A DNA stretch of 47,549 bases, taken from NCBI GenBank assembly GCA_025359845.1, contig JANYDT010000187.1, positions 1 to 47,549 on the forward strand, in the 5' to 3' direction. The translations under genes were made by a program, and so were the position numbers. This DNA is from Acidimicrobiia bacterium (GTDB taxonomy: Bacteria; Actinomycetota; Acidimicrobiia; Acidimicrobiales; JANYDT01). A model generated the notes under the pieces. That model saw nothing but the letters and a program-made list of their open reading frames with translations. It was not told the DNA's origin and searched no databases. Positions 1-8,096 of the stretch are shown here, in pieces. Positions within the stretch are counted from its first letter, which is position 1, and each line of letters starts with the position of its first letter.

Positions 1-25
1 GGGGGTGCGGGGGAGAGGGGCTTTG

Positions 26-43
26 GCCCTCGCCCCCGAGGGC
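26..43 (-). terminator. GC-rich hairpin after dnaB
   Basis: A 7-bp stem (GCCCTCG / CGAGGGC) with a CCCC loop lies 8 bases beyond the dnaB stop codon. It has no T tract on the minus strand, so it is only a candidate intrinsic terminator or transcript-end stabiliser. Confidence 0.4.
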
Positions 44-50
44 GCCAGCC

Positions 51-1427
51 CTAAACCCGCGCCATATTTTCGAACTTGGTGTAATGGTTGAGAAAGGCCA
101 GGCGGGTACTGCCGACCGGCCCGTTTCGGTGCTTGGCCACGATTACTTCGGCCATGCCCTTGTCGGGTGACTCGGGGTTGTAGACCTCGTCCCGATATAT
201 GAACATGACGACGTCGGCGTCTTGTTCGAGCGAGCCGCTCTCACGTAGATCTGACAGCATCGGCCGCTTGTCGGCCCGGCTCTCGAGCCCGCGAGACAAC
301 TGGCTCAGCGCGACCACGGGCGTTTCGAGTTCGCGGGCCAAGATTTTGAGTCCCCGGCTGATCTCAGCCACTTCGACCTGTCGGCTTTCGGCTGAGGAGC
401 GCCCGCTCATGAGCTGGAGGTAGTCGATCACGATCATGCCAAGGTCGCCCACGCGGGCCTTCAGTCGTCGCGCCTTGCCCCGAATCTCCATGATGGTGAG
501 CTGGGGGTTGTCGTCGATGAAGATGGGCGCGTCGGCCAGGCGGGTGACGGCGGCGGTGATCTTGGGCCAATCGTCGGCGTGCAGCTTGCCGTTACGCATG
601 CGCACCGAGTCGACCCGCGCTTCTGAGCACAAAATGCGTTGCGTCAATTCGAGATGGCTCATTTCCAACGAAAAAAATATGACCGGCCGACCGTGTTTGA
701 GCGCCGCGTTGGTCGCCATGCCGAGTGCAAAGCTCGACTTGCCCATGGCCGGACGGGCGCCGACGATGTAGAGCCCGCTCGGCTGGAGGCCGTTGAGCTG
801 TTCGTCGAGATCGAAGTAGCCGGTTGGGACGCCGGTGATCGAATCGCCCCGCTCATACAGCATTTCAAGGCGATCGAGACTGGCCGACAGCAAGTCGCGC
901 ATGGATGCCATCGTGTCGGCCGACTTCTTTTCGGCCAACGCGAAGATCATCGACTCGGCGTTGTCGATGGCCTTGATCACATCGTCGGGTAGGGAGTAGC
1001 CGATCTCGGCGATTTCGCCGGCGGTGGAGATGAGCCGGCGCAAGAGGGCAAGCTCTTCCACGATTCGGGCGTAGTGAATGGCGTTGGTGGTCGTCGGAGT
1101 GCCGGCCTGCAGTCCGACCAACACGACCGATCCGCCGATCCCTTCGAGCAGCCCGGCCCGCCTCAGCTCCTCGGCCACGGTGACCGGATCAGCCGGCTCT
1201 CCGGCACCGTAGAGCGACACGACGGCCTCGAAGATGTGCCCGTTGGCCGGGCGATAGAAGTCGTCGGCCTTGACCCGTTCGACAGCTGCGGCAATGGCCT
1301 CGCGAGACAACAGCATGGCGCCTAGAAGCGATTCTTCGGCTTCCAGGTTGTGGGGAAGGAGCCGCGCCGAATGCGAACCTCCGCCGGATCCAGCCGGTGA
1401 ATTCGACGGCCCATCGAAGCGGCTCAC
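51..1427 (-). CDS. dnaB: Replicative DNA helicase DnaB
   Basis: Hexameric helicase that unwinds DNA ahead of the replisome. With a GTG start at 1427 the protein is 458 residues, the usual DnaB length. The N-terminal primase-interaction domain spans about 22-120 (PHNLEAEESLLGAML). The RecA-like domain follows, with Walker A GARPAMGKS at 223-231, Walker B MIVIDYLQLM at 331-340 and DLRESGSLEQDAD near 393-405. The open frame continues to 1634, but the extra 69 residues are Arg/Pro/Cys-rich and unlike DnaB, so the GTG start is preferred; its ribosome-binding site is weak. No intein is visible. It lies downstream of rpsF-ssb-rpsR-rplI as in mycobacteria, separated by 324 bases that carry a DnaA box and a hairpin, so it may have its own promoter. 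Confidence 0.95.
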   Translation of the reverse strand: MSRFDGPSNSPAGSGGGSHSARLLPHNLEAEESLLGAMLLSREAIAAAVERVKADDFYRPANGHIFEAVVSLYGAGEPADPVTVAEELRRAGLLEGIGGSVVLVGLQAGTPTTTNAIHYARIVEELALLRRLISTAGEIAEIGYSLPDDVIKAIDNAESMIFALAEKKSADTMASMRDLLSASLDRLEMLYERGDSITGVPTGYFDLDEQLNGLQPSGLYIVGARPAMGKSSFALGMATNAALKHGRPVIFFSLEMSHLELTQRILCSEARVDSVRMRNGKLHADDWPKITAAVTRLADAPIFIDDNPQLTIMEIRGKARRLKARVGDLGMIVIDYLQLMSGRSSAESRQVEVAEISRGLKILARELETPVVALSQLSRGLESRADKRPMLSDLRESGSLEQDADVVMFIYRDEVYNPESPDKGMAEVIVAKHRNGPVGSTRLAFLNHYTKFENMARV

Positions 1428-1603
1428 CGGTAGCTCGAGTCGGCCAGTCGACGGGGTACAAGGCTCTGCGCGTTCGCCATAGGAGCACTCAGCATGACGG
1501 ACCAAACCTGGGAACAACCAGGGGTGTAAACCTCGGATTATGCGGGGGCAACCTCCGGATTGTCGTGGCCGTCCTGTGGACAGCACTGTGTACAAGTCCT
1601 GCT

Positions 1604-1612
1604 TTATCCACA
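1604..1612 (+). promoter_or_regulatory. DnaA box upstream of dnaB
   Basis: A perfect TTATCCACA 9-mer lies in the dnaB leader, about 180 bases upstream of the chosen dnaB start and more than 30 kb from the dnaA-dnaN origin. A second site with one mismatch (TGTGGACAG) lies 20 bases away. A role in DnaA control of dnaB transcription is inference. Confidence 0.55.
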
Positions 1613-1697
1613 GCCTGTCCCATTCCGCCAGCATGACAAGGGACTGTGACAGTTTTTGAGCGTCGCCGAAACGGAGCCAATACGGGTTCCAACTACA

Positions 1698-1733
1698 AGC
1701 GGCCCAGAACCATGAATCCGGTTCTGGGCCGCT
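1698..1733 (-). terminator. 14-bp inverted repeat after rplI
   Basis: A perfect 14-bp stem (AGCGGCCCAGAACC and its complement) with an 8-base loop lies 18 bases past the rplI stop. Its size and position fit a terminator for the rpsF-ssb-rpsR-rplI transcript, although no long T run follows on the minus strand. Confidence 0.65.
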
Positions 1734-1751
1734 CGACTAACTGAACGACGA

Positions 1752-2198
1752 TTAGGCCGCAGAAACCTCGACGTTGAGCTGGAACTGCACGTCATTGTGC
1801 AAGCGCACCGGAACTTCGTGCGTGCCGGTGGTCTTGATGTTGTCGGCGAGGCGCAAGGCCTTGCGGTCGAGATCGATGCCCGTCTGCTTCTTGACCGCGT
1901 CGACCAGATCGTTGACCGAAACCGATCCGAACAGCTTGCCGTCGTGCGCTTTCGACGAAAACGTAATCACCTTGGCCACTAGGGCCCGGGCCACGGTCTC
2001 GGCCGATTCCCGGTCTTTGGCGTCGCGTAGATCGCGGGCCCTGCGCATAGAAGTGGCCTGCGCCAGGCTGGCCGACGACGCGGCCATGGCAAGTTTGCGG
2101 GGGAACAAGAAGTTACGGGCATATCCGTCGGCGACGTCGACGATATCGCCGCGTTTGCCGAGCCCGCCCACATCAGAACGTAAGAGAACCTTCGACAT
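1752..2198 (-). CDS. rplI: 50S ribosomal protein L9
   Basis: Primary 23S rRNA-binding ribosomal protein of 148 residues. The N-terminal domain is diagnostic: MSKVLLRSDVGGLGKRGD followed by VADGYARNFLFPRKLA at about 22-37. A helical linker (SMRRARDLRDAKDRESAE) and the C-terminal rRNA-binding domain with KLFGSVSVNDL near 88-98 follow. The ATG is preceded by a strong AGGAGG-type site 7 bases upstream. It is the last gene of rpsF-ssb-rpsR-rplI, starting 3 bases after the rpsR stop, so it should be co-transcribed. The length is normal and nothing is missing. Confidence 0.98.
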   Translation of the reverse strand: MSKVLLRSDVGGLGKRGDIVDVADGYARNFLFPRKLAMAASSASLAQATSMRRARDLRDAKDRESAETVARALVAKVITFSSKAHDGKLFGSVSVNDLVDAVKKQTGIDLDRKALRLADNIKTTGTHEVPVRLHNDVQFQLNVEVSAA

Positions 2199-2201
2199 GG
2201 A

Positions 2202-2597
2202 TCAAACCTCCTCGGCGGTGTCAACGTCGGCTTCGACTTCGGTATCTTCGCCCTCGGTCTCGTACTTGGCCCCCTCGGGAGCGTCGCGTCGGGGAGGACG
2301 AGGACTGCGTTCGGTGATATTGCGGTTCACGTAGGGCAGCAGCGCCAGTTCGCGAGCCGTCTTCACGGCGATGGCGACGGCTGACTGCTGCTGGACCGAG
2401 AGGCCCGAGACTCGCCGTGAGCGGATCTTGCCCCGCTCCGATGTGAACTTGCGCAGGAGGTTGACGTCTTTGTAGTCGACCCAGGTTACGTTGCCGGGGA
2501 TGGGCGGCGCCTTCTTCTTGCCGACTCGGCGGGTGTCGTTTTGCTTTGGGGCGCGCTTGTTGTTGGAGCGCGGCTCCCGATCGTTGTTGCGTGCCAT
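2202..2597 (-). CDS. rpsR: 30S ribosomal protein S18 with acidic C-terminal tail
   Basis: Small-subunit protein that pairs with S6 on 16S rRNA. The core is recognised from [19 protein letters not shown] (about 40-58), the SRRVSGL segment and the PY.NRN motif near 93. At 131 residues it is longer than usual (75-90). It has a basic, Asn-rich N-terminal extension of about 30 residues and an acidic C-terminal tail of about 30 residues ending [17 protein letters not shown]. Its ATG shares one base with the ssb stop (TAATG), so translation is coupled to ssb. No zinc-binding Cys motif is present. Confidence 0.96.
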   Translation of the reverse strand: MARNNDREPRSNNKRAPKQNDTRRVGKKKAPPIPGNVTWVDYKDVNLLRKFTSERGKIRSRRVSGLSVQQQSAVAIAVKTARELALLPYVNRNITERSPRPPRRDAPEGAKYETEGEDTEVEADVDTAEEV

Positions 2598-3115
2598 TAG
2601 AAGGGCTCCTCGTCGTATCCATAGTCGCCGGAGGCCGGCTCATTGTTCGAAGGCGGACGGCTCGCGCCGCCTCCACCACTGCGGGGGCCACCTTCGCCGC
2701 CGCCGCGGGGGCCGCCGCCACTCCCACCACTATCGCCGCCGGTTTCACCGCGACGCTCGTTGCGAGTTACTTGGGCTGATGCCCACCGCAGGCTCGGTCC
2801 GACTTCTTCGGCCACGATTTCGACGATCGATTTCTTGGCGCCGGCCTGATCTTCCCAAGAACGCTGTTCGAGGCGACCAGTAACGAGCACACGACTGCCC
2901 TTGTGCAGAGATTCGGCGACATTTTCGGCCAGTTCACGCCAACAGACAACGTTGAAGTAAGAGGTGGCCTCTTCCCATTCGCTGGACTGACGGTTCTGCC
3001 ACCGGCGGTTGACCGCGACACCGAACGTGGCCGTTGCTTGGCCGCTCGCAGTGAAGCGCAACTCGGGATCGCGGGTCACGTTGCCGGCGATCGTCACACT
3101 GTTGCCATTGGACAC
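2597..3115 (-). CDS. ssb: Single-stranded DNA-binding protein
   Basis: Binds and protects single-stranded DNA at the fork and recruits partners through its C-terminal tip. It has 172 residues. The OB-fold domain (about 1-110) starts [20 protein letters not shown] and includes NRRWQN and [20 protein letters not shown] Gly/Arg-rich disordered linker (about 120-155) follows, then the acidic tip YDEEPF, which matches the DD.PF partner-docking signature. It lies between rpsF and rpsR, the standard bacterial arrangement, 3 bases after rpsF and overlapping rpsR by one base. Confidence 0.97.
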   Translation of the reverse strand: MSNGNSVTIAGNVTRDPELRFTASGQATATFGVAVNRRWQNRQSSEWEEATSYFNVVCWRELAENVAESLHKGSRVLVTGRLEQRSWEDQAGAKKSIVEIVAEEVGPSLRWASAQVTRNERRGETGGDSGGSGGGPRGGGEGGPRSGGGGASRPPSNNEPASGDYGYDEEPF

Positions 3116-3118
3116 GGT

Positions 3119-3514
3119 CTACCTCCTATCTCGGTCGCCGCGATCGCCGCGATCACGATCGGGTTTGTCGGCGCCGGCCGGAACGTCTTCGTAGTTCGGC
3201 GGTGCAGCCATGGAGCGGCCCGCCGCGTGCGTGGGCACGCTGATGATCTTGTGGCGGATGATCTCGTCAGCCAGGTCGAACTGATGACCGATCTCGTTCA
3301 TCCGGGAAGGGTCGCCGGTGGCTTCGATCAACGTGTAGTACCCGTCAGGCTTTTTGTTGATCAGGTAGGCCAGCTTGCGTCGGCCCCAACGTTCGATACG
3401 ACCGGGCGTCGCGCCGTGGTTCTTCATGATGTCGAGAGATCGCTCGATCGTTGCGTCGATGACTGCGTCATCGAGCCCCGAGTCGAGGATGAGCATGATT
3501 TCGTAAGGCCGCAT
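3119..3514 (-). CDS. rpsF: 30S ribosomal protein S6
   Basis: 131-residue small-subunit protein, partner of S18. MRPYEIMLILDSGLDD at the start, the WGRRKLAYLINKKPDGYYTLIEATG block near 43-67 and the ISVPTHAA segment are typical. The tail is rich in Asp and Arg (GDRGDRDRR). It is the first gene of the rpsF-ssb-rpsR-rplI operon. A GC-rich hairpin lies about 40 bases upstream of its start; S6-S18 leaders often carry an autoregulatory stem with a CCG bulge, but I cannot establish that here. Confidence 0.97.
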   Translation of the reverse strand: MRPYEIMLILDSGLDDAVIDATIERSLDIMKNHGATPGRIERWGRRKLAYLINKKPDGYYTLIEATGDPSRMNEIGHQFDLADEIIRHKIISVPTHAAGRSMAAPPNYEDVPAGADKPDRDRGDRGDRDRR

Positions 3515-3553
3515 GGGCGGCTGACTCCTCCCTGTGGACCTGCGAGCAGCAGG

Positions 3554-3572
3554 GCCCCGGACGTTCCGGGGC
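3554..3572 (-). terminator. Hairpin between DUF192 gene and rpsF
   Basis: A 7-bp GC stem (GCCCCGG / CCGGGGC) with a 5-base loop lies in the 89-base gap between the DUF192 gene and rpsF. It could end transcription from upstream or form part of the rpsF leader. No T tract is visible. Confidence 0.4.
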
Positions 3573-3603
3573 AGGGTGCCTCATTTTCTGAGGGCGAGCC
3601 AGG

Positions 3604-4734
3604 TTAGCTCGTCCGACAGGTGAGGCCGAACACCAAGACCGAGTCGGAGGTTACGCCGAGGCCGCCGAGGCTGCCTTGGGGCACTTCGAGGGCGTAGCGG
3701 TAGGGAGACGGCGGCGAATAGGTCGGGCTCGTCTGCCCGACGGGCACCACCGCAAGATTGGCCGACCCGAGGAACTTACCGTCGGCCCCGAACCAGGCCA
3801 ACGACAGCGGTATGAGGGTGCCATCCATCGTGAACGCCGTCGTCGTGTCGGCCCCGAATGAGAACAGGACGGCGTCGTAGCCCGACAAGTTAGTGCGCCC
3901 CTTGAGGCCCTGTTGCCGGGTGGCGTCGTTGTTGGCGAGAGCGGCGCACCAAACTACCTCGGACTGGGGAATGCCGTTCTTGAGCATGCGGAACCCGGTC
4001 TCGAGGAAGCCGGTGAACGGCGTACGGGATTGCCCAACCGTGGTCGACGTCGCGCTTCCGGCGACGGTGGTGGTGGTGGTGGTGCCGATCTGGCCGAGGA
4101 CGGTGGTTGTCGTTGTCGGCCCGACCTGTCCGAGGAGGGTCGTGGTGGAGGTGGTACTGGTCGAATCGACGACGGTCGTCGACGGCGTCGTGATCACACT
4201 CGTCGCGACAGTAAGAACCGAAGGACGGGGCAGCGTGGTCTTGACGATTGCACCGATCACCGGGGCTGCTCCGCCGCCCGCCGGAACTGTCGTGGGCAGC
4301 CCCTCGATTACTTCCACCGTGAAACCCGTGTCGGAACCGGCGGCGCCGCCGGCACTCGCGTTGCCGCCTTGACCGGTCTCGTCAAGGATCACTTGCTCGC
4401 CGGCCGCGGTTGTCGCGGTGACCTGCTTCTTTGTCTTGACCGTACGACGCCGGGTGACGATGGTCTTTTTGGCGAGGTGAGTACGCGTGGCCTTCTTGGT
4501 CGTGGTTGGCGCCCTGCTGGCGACCGGATTCGTCACGCCCCTCGTCGTCGCCGGCTTCGTCGTCGCGCCCTTCGAGGTGGTGACCGTTGCGGGCTTTGAC
4601 GGGATGGGCGGGCCGAACACTTTGCCCCCTTGCCCGCTGGCTCCCCCGGCCAGCACGTTCACGGCCAGCAATCCACCGATGACCCCTACCGTCACCTTTC
4701 GCAACGGCCTCCATCGCCGCACTTGTCGCTTCAC
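3604..4734 (-). CDS. Secreted DUF192-domain protein with Thr-rich linker
   Basis: 376 residues. An Arg-rich start and a hydrophobic segment at about 13-30 indicate a signal peptide or membrane anchor. Residues 40-110 are basic and Thr/Lys-rich, and about 190-235 is a low-complexity Thr/Val stretch (STTSTTT, TTTTTVLGQ), probably a wall-spanning linker. The C-terminal 110 residues resemble DUF192 (PF02643): RQQGLKGRTN, then FTMDGTLIPLSLAWF, then a Pro/Tyr-rich PTYSPPSPYRYALEVP. Cys near 263 and 373 flank the domain and could form a disulfide. The biochemical role of DUF192 is unknown. The GTG start overlaps the stop of the upstream 52-codon ORF (GTGA), supporting both the start and co-translation. 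Confidence 0.75.
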   Translation of the reverse strand: MKRQVRRWRPLRKVTVGVIGGLLAVNVLAGGASGQGGKVFGPPIPSKPATVTTSKGATTKPATTRGVTNPVASRAPTTTKKATRTHLAKKTIVTRRRTVKTKKQVTATTAAGEQVILDETGQGGNASAGGAAGSDTGFTVEVIEGLPTTVPAGGGAAPVIGAIVKTTLPRPSVLTVATSVITTPSTTVVDSTSTTSTTTLLGQVGPTTTTTVLGQIGTTTTTTVAGSATSTTVGQSRTPFTGFLETGFRMLKNGIPQSEVVWCAALANNDATRQQGLKGRTNLSGYDAVLFSFGADTTTAFTMDGTLIPLSLAWFGADGKFLGSANLAVVPVGQTSPTYSPPSPYRYALEVPQGSLGGLGVTSDSVLVFGLTCRTS

Positions 4735-4889
4735 GGCCGCCCGATCGTGGTGGTCACCGTCGAACGGGCAAAGTATGGGTCAGCCGGTCGGTTCGCGCCC
4801 CGGGACAGAACGGCTGCGCCGATCACCACCATCAACATCCAGAAGCCTCGTCGGATCCAGGGGGAACGCCGACGGGCAGAAATGGCCAT
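4731..4889 (-). CDS. Small membrane peptide coupled to the DUF192 gene
   Basis: A 52-residue ORF starting MAISARRRSPWIRRGFW, with one predicted membrane segment (about 17-31, WMLMVVIGAAVLSRGA) after an Arg-rich N-terminus. Its TGA overlaps the GTG of the DUF192 gene in a GTGA junction, the coupling style used at many other junctions here. This is the main reason to call it real; no family is recognised and the ribosome-binding site is weak. It follows panB by 57 bases. Confidence 0.5.
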   Translation of the reverse strand: MAISARRRSPWIRRGFWMLMVVIGAAVLSRGANRPADPYFARSTVTTTIGRP

Positions 4890-4946
4890 AACGCCCAACG
4901 CTACCGCCCACCACGACCAACGAGGGCATAAAGGCCGATCACACTC

Positions 4947-5918
4947 CTACTGCCCGCCGTAGAGCCCTCGCAGCACTTCATCGGCCAGATCGCCGTCGCT
5001 TACGCTGCGAGACCGTGTCGAACCGGTCGATCCACCGGTCATCAAGTGGAGTCCTTCGGCCAGTTCGGCTCCGGCTGCGTAGCTTTCCTTGGCCGAAGGG
5101 AAGGCGCCAGTGCGCACATCGTGGGCGTAGGCGGCAACGGCCGCGGTGGCGTCCACTCCCAGTTCCGCGTAGCGGCGCACGAACTTCGGGGTGAACCGGT
5201 CCTCGAGACCCAGGAGGTCGTGCCACACGAGGACTTGACCGTCACAGGCCGGTCCGGCGCCGATGCCGATCGTCGGAATGTCAATAAGATCGGTGATCAT
5301 CGCCGCGACCGGGTCGGGTACGGCTTCGAGCACGATCGCGAAACATCCGGCGTGGGCCAGCGCCTTGGCGTCATCGGCGAGCGCCCTCGCCGCGTCGAGT
5401 TGGCGCCCTTGCACTTTGAAACCACCCAGAGCATGCAACGATTGCGGGGTGAGGCCGATGTGGCCCATGACCGGGATCTCCGCGTCGACGATGGCCTCGA
5501 TCACCCCGAGTCGCTTGCGGCCACCCTCCAACTTCACCGAGTCGGCACCGGCCCGAATCAGCGTCGCGGCGTTGCGCACAGCGTCGGCCCGACCAGTGTG
5601 ATAGCTCATCCACGGAAGGTCACCCACAATCATCGGACGGGCCTTCTCAACGCCGGCGGCCGCACTGCACCTGAGGCCTCGAGCCACCGCGGCCGTGTGG
5701 TGGGCCATGTCGGCGACGCTTACTTGGAGGGTGTCGTCGTAACCCAGCACCACCATGGCCAGGGAGTCACCGACCAAGATCATGTCGGCGCCGGCCCGAT
5801 GAGCAATCTTGGCGCTAGGGGCGTCGTAGGCCGTGATCATCACCAAGGGATCACTGATGCGGCGCTTGCGGGCTTGCACGACCGGAGCCGTGACGGCTCC
5901 CGTGATGGTGGTGTTCAT
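4947..5918 (-). CDS. panB: 3-methyl-2-oxobutanoate hydroxymethyltransferase
   Basis: Catalyses formation of ketopantoate from alpha-ketoisovalerate and methylene-tetrahydrofolate, the first committed step of pantothenate/CoA synthesis, in a TIM-barrel fold. 323 residues with the ATG at 5918, preceded by an AGGAGAA site; an upstream in-frame start would add 37 residues without PanB similarity. Signature segments are MITAYDAPSAKIAHRAGAD near 27-45, DMILVGDSLAMVVLG, VKLEGG, MGHIGLTPQS (about 152-161) and TIGIGAG.CDGQVLVWHD (about 211-228). No panC or panD is adjacent. The C-terminal 30 residues are Ser/Gly-rich. Confidence 0.96.
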   Translation of the reverse strand: MNTTITGAVTAPVVQARKRRISDPLVMITAYDAPSAKIAHRAGADMILVGDSLAMVVLGYDDTLQVSVADMAHHTAAVARGLRCSAAAGVEKARPMIVGDLPWMSYHTGRADAVRNAATLIRAGADSVKLEGGRKRLGVIEAIVDAEIPVMGHIGLTPQSLHALGGFKVQGRQLDAARALADDAKALAHAGCFAIVLEAVPDPVAAMITDLIDIPTIGIGAGPACDGQVLVWHDLLGLEDRFTPKFVRRYAELGVDATAAVAAYAHDVRTGAFPSAKESYAAGAELAEGLHLMTGGSTGSTRSRSVSDGDLADEVLRGLYGGQ

Positions 5919-6024
5919 CGTTCTCCTTTGCGTCCAGCGCCCAGATGGCTGCCAGCGACATGAGTATCTAACCACACCGGCTCGCTGGGTGTTCCATCGT
6001 CGAGGCTGGGCCGGTTTCTCGGCC

Positions 6025-6072
6025 GACAAGGCCGGTTCGGCAACGCCGGACGAGGCCGGTTCGGCAACGCTG
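6025..6072. repeat. Two 24-bp tandem repeats
   Basis: GACAAGGCCGGTTCGGCAAC... and GACGAGGCCGGTTCGGCAAC... are adjacent 24-base units with two mismatches, in the 177-base gap between the penicillin-binding protein gene and panB. A third, weaker GGCCGGTT unit lies just before them. No coding role is seen. Confidence 0.7.
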
Positions 6073-6095
6073 AGCCTCAGTGCGTGGGCTTCGAC

Positions 6096-8096
6096 TTACC
6101 GAAGGAGCGGCCGGTCGTCCTTGGCTGGCACCGCGAACTTGCCGACATCGAGTCCGGCCAATGCACGCGAGAAGAACTTCTTGAAAATGAAGGCCGGAAC
6201 GGTGCCTCCGGAAACCGGCCCGCCATGGACATCGTTCATGGCTTTGACTCCGTCGCGGTAGCCCACCCATATGGCCACCGCGCAACAATGGTGGGGCGTG
6301 TACCCGACAAACCAGGCATCGCGATTGTCTTGGGTCGTGCCGGTCTTTCCGGCGACGGGAGCGTTTGTGCCCAACGCCGCGGCGGCGCCCGTGCCGCCGG
6401 GCGCGACCACGCGCTGCAAGGCGGAATTGACTGCGTCGGCGTCGCCCTTGCTGATTGCTCGCACCGCCGAGCGAGGCCGGCGATACAGCAATTTGCCATT
6501 GGCATCCCGGACCTCGGCCACCAAAGAGGGCGTGGTGCGCAGGCCGCGTCGGGCGAAAGTCAAATACGCCGTGGCCAAGTCGAGTGGCGCTACGTCTTCG
6601 GCGCCGAGGGCAATGGCATTCCAAGGGTGCAGAGGCGCGTCGATGCCCAACAGACGGGCGGTTTCGGCCACCTTCGCAGGACCGATATGCGGGTCCGTGA
6701 CCAATTGCGCGAACACCGTGTTCAGCGATTTGGCGGTGGCCTCGACCAAGTCGACATCGGCCGCCGAGTGCCCGTTGAAGTTGCTCACTTTCCAAGGCCT
6801 GCCCCCTTCACCGGCGCCGGGGATCGACAGAGTGGCAGGAGCCGCGAACCGTGACTTGGTTGAATACCCCTCGCGCAGCATCGTGGCCAGAACGAACGGC
6901 TTGAACGTCGACCCGGCCGGACGGCCCGCCGACCCCGACCCCCGCACCGCCAGGTTCACCTTTGACGCGGTCCAGTTTCGGCCACCGATCATGGCGACGA
7001 TGTCGCCGTCCTCGTCGAGCGCAACGAGCGCGCCATCAGGGTCGCCCGGGCGGTTGAGGGTCGCGGAGTAAACGCTGTCATAGGCCAAACGCTGGAGCTG
7101 CGGGTCGATGGTTGTGCGCACCCGCAGTCCGCCTTTGAAGACGGCTGCCGGTCCGAACCGACCGACCAACTCCGAGCGCACCCGATCGACGATGTATTGC
7201 TGCGCCGCGTCCGTCCGAATGTACGCCGCGCTGGGCCCCGATCGCTTCGGCTGCACCCGCCGGCTGACCGGCGTACGTACTGCCGCGGACCGTTGCGACT
7301 CGGTGATCGCACCGGTCTCGACCATGGCCTTCAACACCCCGTCGCGACGAGTTCTGGCCACCTCGGGGTGAAGCTGGGCGTCGCCGCTCACGGGACCACG
7401 AATAAGCGCGGCCAGCAGCGCCGCGTCCGGCAACGTGAGGCGTTCGACGTCGGTGTCGAAGTAGGTGCGGCTGGCGGCCTGCACGCCGTAAGCCCCTCGT
7501 CCGAAGTAAATGGCGTTGAGGTAGCGCTCCAGAATCTGCGCCTTGGTATATTTACGTTCGATTTTCATGGCGATCGCCGCCTCACGAAGCTTGCGTTGCA
7601 CGCTTCGCTCATGGCCGACGAACGCGTTCTTCACGTACTGCTGAGTGATCGTCGATCCCCCTTCAAGGCGAGCGCTGCCGCTGGCTCGGTGGCGAACGTC
7701 GGCCCACAACGCTCTCGCGATACCCAGCGGATCGACCCCGCGGTGCCCGTAGAAGTTGCGGTCCTCAGCCGCCAGAACGGCATCTTGCAACACTTTCGGA
7801 ATGCGCCGAAGGGGCACCGAAGTGCGGTTCTGACCGTCGTACAACTGACCAAGCAAGTTGGCATCCGCGTCGGTGATCAACGTGCTCTGCTGCTCCACTC
7901 GTTCCGGCGGAATCTTCGTTTGGGCTACGTAGACGAACAGACCGGCACCGAGCAGAGCCGCGCCGACGACGCCCAACAACACGAGCCGCAAAAGGAGCCG
8001 CAGACCCCGTCGTCGGCGCCGCGGAAGCGTCGTAGTGGGGCCACGGCGCGACGGAGAATGCGAGTCCGAACTGGAGCGGGACCGGTCAGCCGGCAT
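6096..8096 (-). CDS. ponA: Class A penicillin-binding protein (bifunctional)
   Basis: Polymerises and cross-links peptidoglycan outside the membrane. 666 residues with the ATG at 8096. A Ser/Arg-rich cytoplasmic N-terminus precedes one membrane segment at about 33-57. The GT51 glycosyltransferase domain has AAEDRNFYGHRGVDP (catalytic Glu near 111) and GGSTITQQYVKN. The transpeptidase domain has the STFK active serine near 396, SLN near 457 and KTGTT near 584, so all three motifs are intact. There is no PASTA tail; it stops soon after the domain. Its start overlaps the end of the DUF5318 gene by 11 bases, reproducing the mycobacterial DUF5318-ponA1 pair (Rv0049/Rv0050). Confidence 0.95.
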   Translation of the reverse strand: MPADRSRSSSDSHSPSRRGPTTTLPRRRRRGLRLLLRLVLLGVVGAALLGAGLFVYVAQTKIPPERVEQQSTLITDADANLLGQLYDGQNRTSVPLRRIPKVLQDAVLAAEDRNFYGHRGVDPLGIARALWADVRHRASGSARLEGGSTITQQYVKNAFVGHERSVQRKLREAAIAMKIERKYTKAQILERYLNAIYFGRGAYGVQAASRTYFDTDVERLTLPDAALLAALIRGPVSGDAQLHPEVARTRRDGVLKAMVETGAITESQRSAAVRTPVSRRVQPKRSGPSAAYIRTDAAQQYIVDRVRSELVGRFGPAAVFKGGLRVRTTIDPQLQRLAYDSVYSATLNRPGDPDGALVALDEDGDIVAMIGGRNWTASKVNLAVRGSGSAGRPAGSTFKPFVLATMLREGYSTKSRFAAPATLSIPGAGEGGRPWKVSNFNGHSAADVDLVEATAKSLNTVFAQLVTDPHIGPAKVAETARLLGIDAPLHPWNAIALGAEDVAPLDLATAYLTFARRGLRTTPSLVAEVRDANGKLLYRRPRSAVRAISKGDADAVNSALQRVVAPGGTGAAAALGTNAPVAGKTGTTQDNRDAWFVGYTPHHCCAVAIWVGYRDGVKAMNDVHGGPVSGGTVPAFIFKKFFSRALAGLDVGKFAVPAKDDRPLLR

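Larger units (their letters stand above)
1428..1751. other. dnaB leader, no gene seen
   Basis: These 324 bases lie between rplI and dnaB. They contain a strong inverted repeat just after rplI (1698-1733), a perfect DnaA box (1604-1612) and a near match, TGTGGACAG (1576-1584). No convincing reading frame was found; the frames that run through it lack a ribosome-binding site and protein-like composition. Confidence 0.6.

Noticed and set aside
4060..4160. GTGGTGGTGGTG-type microsatellite as a regulatory repeat or CRISPR-like array
   Set aside because: It is the Thr-codon-rich linker of the DUF192 protein, in frame throughout; there are no spaced identical repeats. No CRISPR array was found anywhere.
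5046..5963. 305-residue plus-strand frame
   Set aside because: Antisense to panB. Composition is His/Gly/Arg-rich with no family pattern, and the sense strand encodes a clear PanB.
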